Made by a program: the position numbers and the translations under genes
Part shown: positions 20,248-21,096 of the stretch, one piece after another
Numbering within the stretch: position 1 is the stretch's first letter
How the letters are laid out: each line of letters opens with the position of its first letter
Origin: a virus
Direction: 5' to 3' (one strand)
Length of the DNA stretch: 21,096 nucleotides
IMG/VR virus record: IMGVR_UViG_3300037838_000122
Coordinates: 1 to 21,096 of that record
The notes under the pieces: generated by a model
What the model saw: only the letters and a program-made list of their open reading frames with translations
What the model was told of the DNA's origin: nothing
Database searches by the model: none

Positions 20248-20570
20248 TTCCCCTGCCTCGCTTTTTCTTCCTCGATTGCACATCTGATGACCATCCTGGC
20301 CCACCTCTCGAGCAGCTCAGGAGTCGCTTCAGATCCTGGGAGCCGGTGAGATATCACGACCAGATCTTCCTTGGAGAATCTTGGGCTGATCACGACTTGA
20401 CCACGCTCCTCGAGGAGTTTCCTTCTGCGAGCCTGGTATCCATCTCTCAAATGATCTCGCAACCGTTTTGCTTCTGCTCGCTGTTGCTCAGTGGTTGGGA
20501 TTCGGACTACATACCGTGACCTCTTTGTAGCCTTCTTCTTTGCAGTCTTCTTCTTTGTAGCCTTCTTCAA
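20244..20570 (-). CDS. Lys-rich-tailed small protein, paralog of its neighbour
   Basis: A 108-residue protein. It opens with MKKATKKKTAKKKATKRSRY, a tail resembling histone H1 or HU-type lysine/alanine tails. A second region has 'RAEAKRLRDHLRDGYQARRRKLLEERGQ', and the C-terminal 'FSKEDLVVISHRLPGSEATPELLERWARMVIRCAIEE' is clearly similar to the 65-residue neighbour (KEEL/KEDL, EAT, PEL, EW/RWA). The basic tail should bind DNA without sequence preference; the shared domain may join partner proteins. It overlaps both neighbours by four bases. Confidence 0.6.
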   Translation of the reverse strand: MKKATKKKTAKKKATKRSRYVVRIPTTEQQRAEAKRLRDHLRDGYQARRRKLLEERGQVVISPRFSKEDLVVISHRLPGSEATPELLERWARMVIRCAIEEEKARQGK

Positions 20571-20764
20571 CTTGGTCCTTTCGGTTCACCAGGCGTGTAC
20601 TCCTTCTGGTATTCAGCAGTTGTATCCAGTGCCTCCCTGAGGATCTTCTTTGACCACTCGATCAACTCTGGAGCAGTGGCCAAGCCAGTGGCCTCCAATC
20701 CCTTGAGATCCTTCTTGATCGTCCTCAGCTCTTCCTTGGTGAGGTTTGGCCAGATCCTTCTCAT
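20567..20764 (-). CDS. Small helical protein, paralog of its neighbour
   Basis: A 65-residue protein, MRRIWPNLTKEELRTIKKDL then KGLEATGLATAPELIEWSKKILREALDTTAEYQ and a Pro/Gly-rich end. It consists mostly of two helices. AAGGAGG at the proper distance precedes the ATG, among the best ribosome sites in the window. Its core aligns with the C-terminal domain of the next gene, so the pair appears to come from duplication. It lies twelve bases after the primase stop. Function unknown. Confidence 0.6.
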   Translation of the reverse strand: MRRIWPNLTKEELRTIKKDLKGLEATGLATAPELIEWSKKILREALDTTAEYQKEYTPGEPKGPS

Positions 20765-20776
20765 CGCTTCCTCCTT

Positions 20777-21096
20777 CTAGAATGGGTACTCAGGCATCTC
20801 TGTTTTGGTTTGGATTCCCTGTCGCACTCGGATTCCACCTGTCTTGGATGCTGGATATCCCCTCCTGCCAAGATCCTTGCTGAACCGTGCAGAGTTCATC
20901 TGCTTGATGAATCTGCCATGCCCCTCTGTGTCTGCCCACTTGACAAAACTTTCCCAGAGTTCCTTGACCGGTGTTGACCCGGATCCAACAGAACACTGCT
21001 CATCGATCCAGCCACCGATGACATCCTCACTGGCTCGATAGTCTGAGGTCAGCTCCTCCACCGCAGGACATGATCCGAGACCATCCTTGAAGTATG
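20777..21096 (-). CDS. Partial D5/P4-type primase-helicase (C-terminal end)
   Basis: The frame is open to the right window edge and gives about 106 C-terminal residues. 'YFKDGLGSCPAVEELTSDYRASEDVIGGWIDEQC' followed by 'PVKELWESFVKWADTEGHGRFIKQMNSARFSKDLGRRGYPASKTGGIRVRQGI' matches the C-terminal end of phage/plasmid P4-family primases with a D5-type helicase: the 'a...yR.e.D....fi...c' linker and the winged-helix 'vk.l...Y..Wa.......f...L...G' unit. A GTG at 21061 opens a shorter version, but the upstream residues fit the family, so it is treated as partial. This is the replication initiator or helicase candidate for the nearby iteron array. Confidence 0.75.
   Translation of the reverse strand, partial: YFKDGLGSCPAVEELTSDYRASEDVIGGWIDEQCSVGSGSTPVKELWESFVKWADTEGHGRFIKQMNSARFSKDLGRRGYPASKTGGIRVRQGIQTKTEMPEYPF

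Overview
The window reads as part of a tailed double-stranded DNA bacteriophage or prophage of a bacterium with strong Shine-Dalgarno use. No rRNA, tRNA, CRISPR array, integrase or insertion sequence was recognised. Genes are packed tightly, and most neighbours overlap by 1 to 8 bases (ATGA, TGATG or TAATG junctions). The LamG-type fibre protein, the Gp80-like protein and the repeat-built fibre resemble proteins common in aquatic viral sequences, but the host cannot be named from the sequence.

Left block (1-11997, all minus strand, transcribed right to left): a morphogenesis operon in the order TerL (GpA family), small zinc ribbon protein, gpW-like head-tail joining protein, lambda-type portal, prohead protease with an in-frame nested scaffold, decoration protein, Mu gpT-like major capsid protein, Gp80-like structural protein, LamG-like fibre, giant 15-residue-repeat fibre, SU10-like head-tail adaptor, and the start of a tail protein cut by the window edge. 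It is a mosaic: lambda-like packaging and portal, Mu-like capsid, and podovirus-style adaptor.

Middle block (12096-14135, plus strand): six small genes, each with a good ribosome binding site and most translationally coupled. They encode mostly unknown acidic or lysine-rich proteins and end with an excisionase-type helix-turn-helix protein carrying an AT-hook-like tail. The block diverges from TerL and converges on the next minus-strand block.

Right block (14083-21096, minus strand): a replication, recombination and DNA-modification operon. In transcription order it holds the C-terminus of a D5/P4-type primase-helicase (cut by the window end), two related small proteins (one with a histone-H1-like lysine tail), a 51-residue protein, a 250-bp symmetric iteron array, an ERCC4/XPF-type nuclease, two unknowns, a Nu1-like small terminase, two small unknowns, an SNase-type nuclease, SSB, a ParB-type protein coupled to a beta-class DNA methyltransferase, a small membrane protein, a 63-residue protein and a zinc-finger HNH nuclease.

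The most striking element is the array at 19854-20100. Nine perfect copies of GGACAGTA/TACTGTCC are arranged as a nearly perfect mirror around position 19966: palindrome, 42 bp, tandem pair, 55-bp AT/pyrimidine-rich core, tandem pair, 42 bp, palindrome. It is the best candidate for a replication origin or a master operator and is followed directly by recombination genes.
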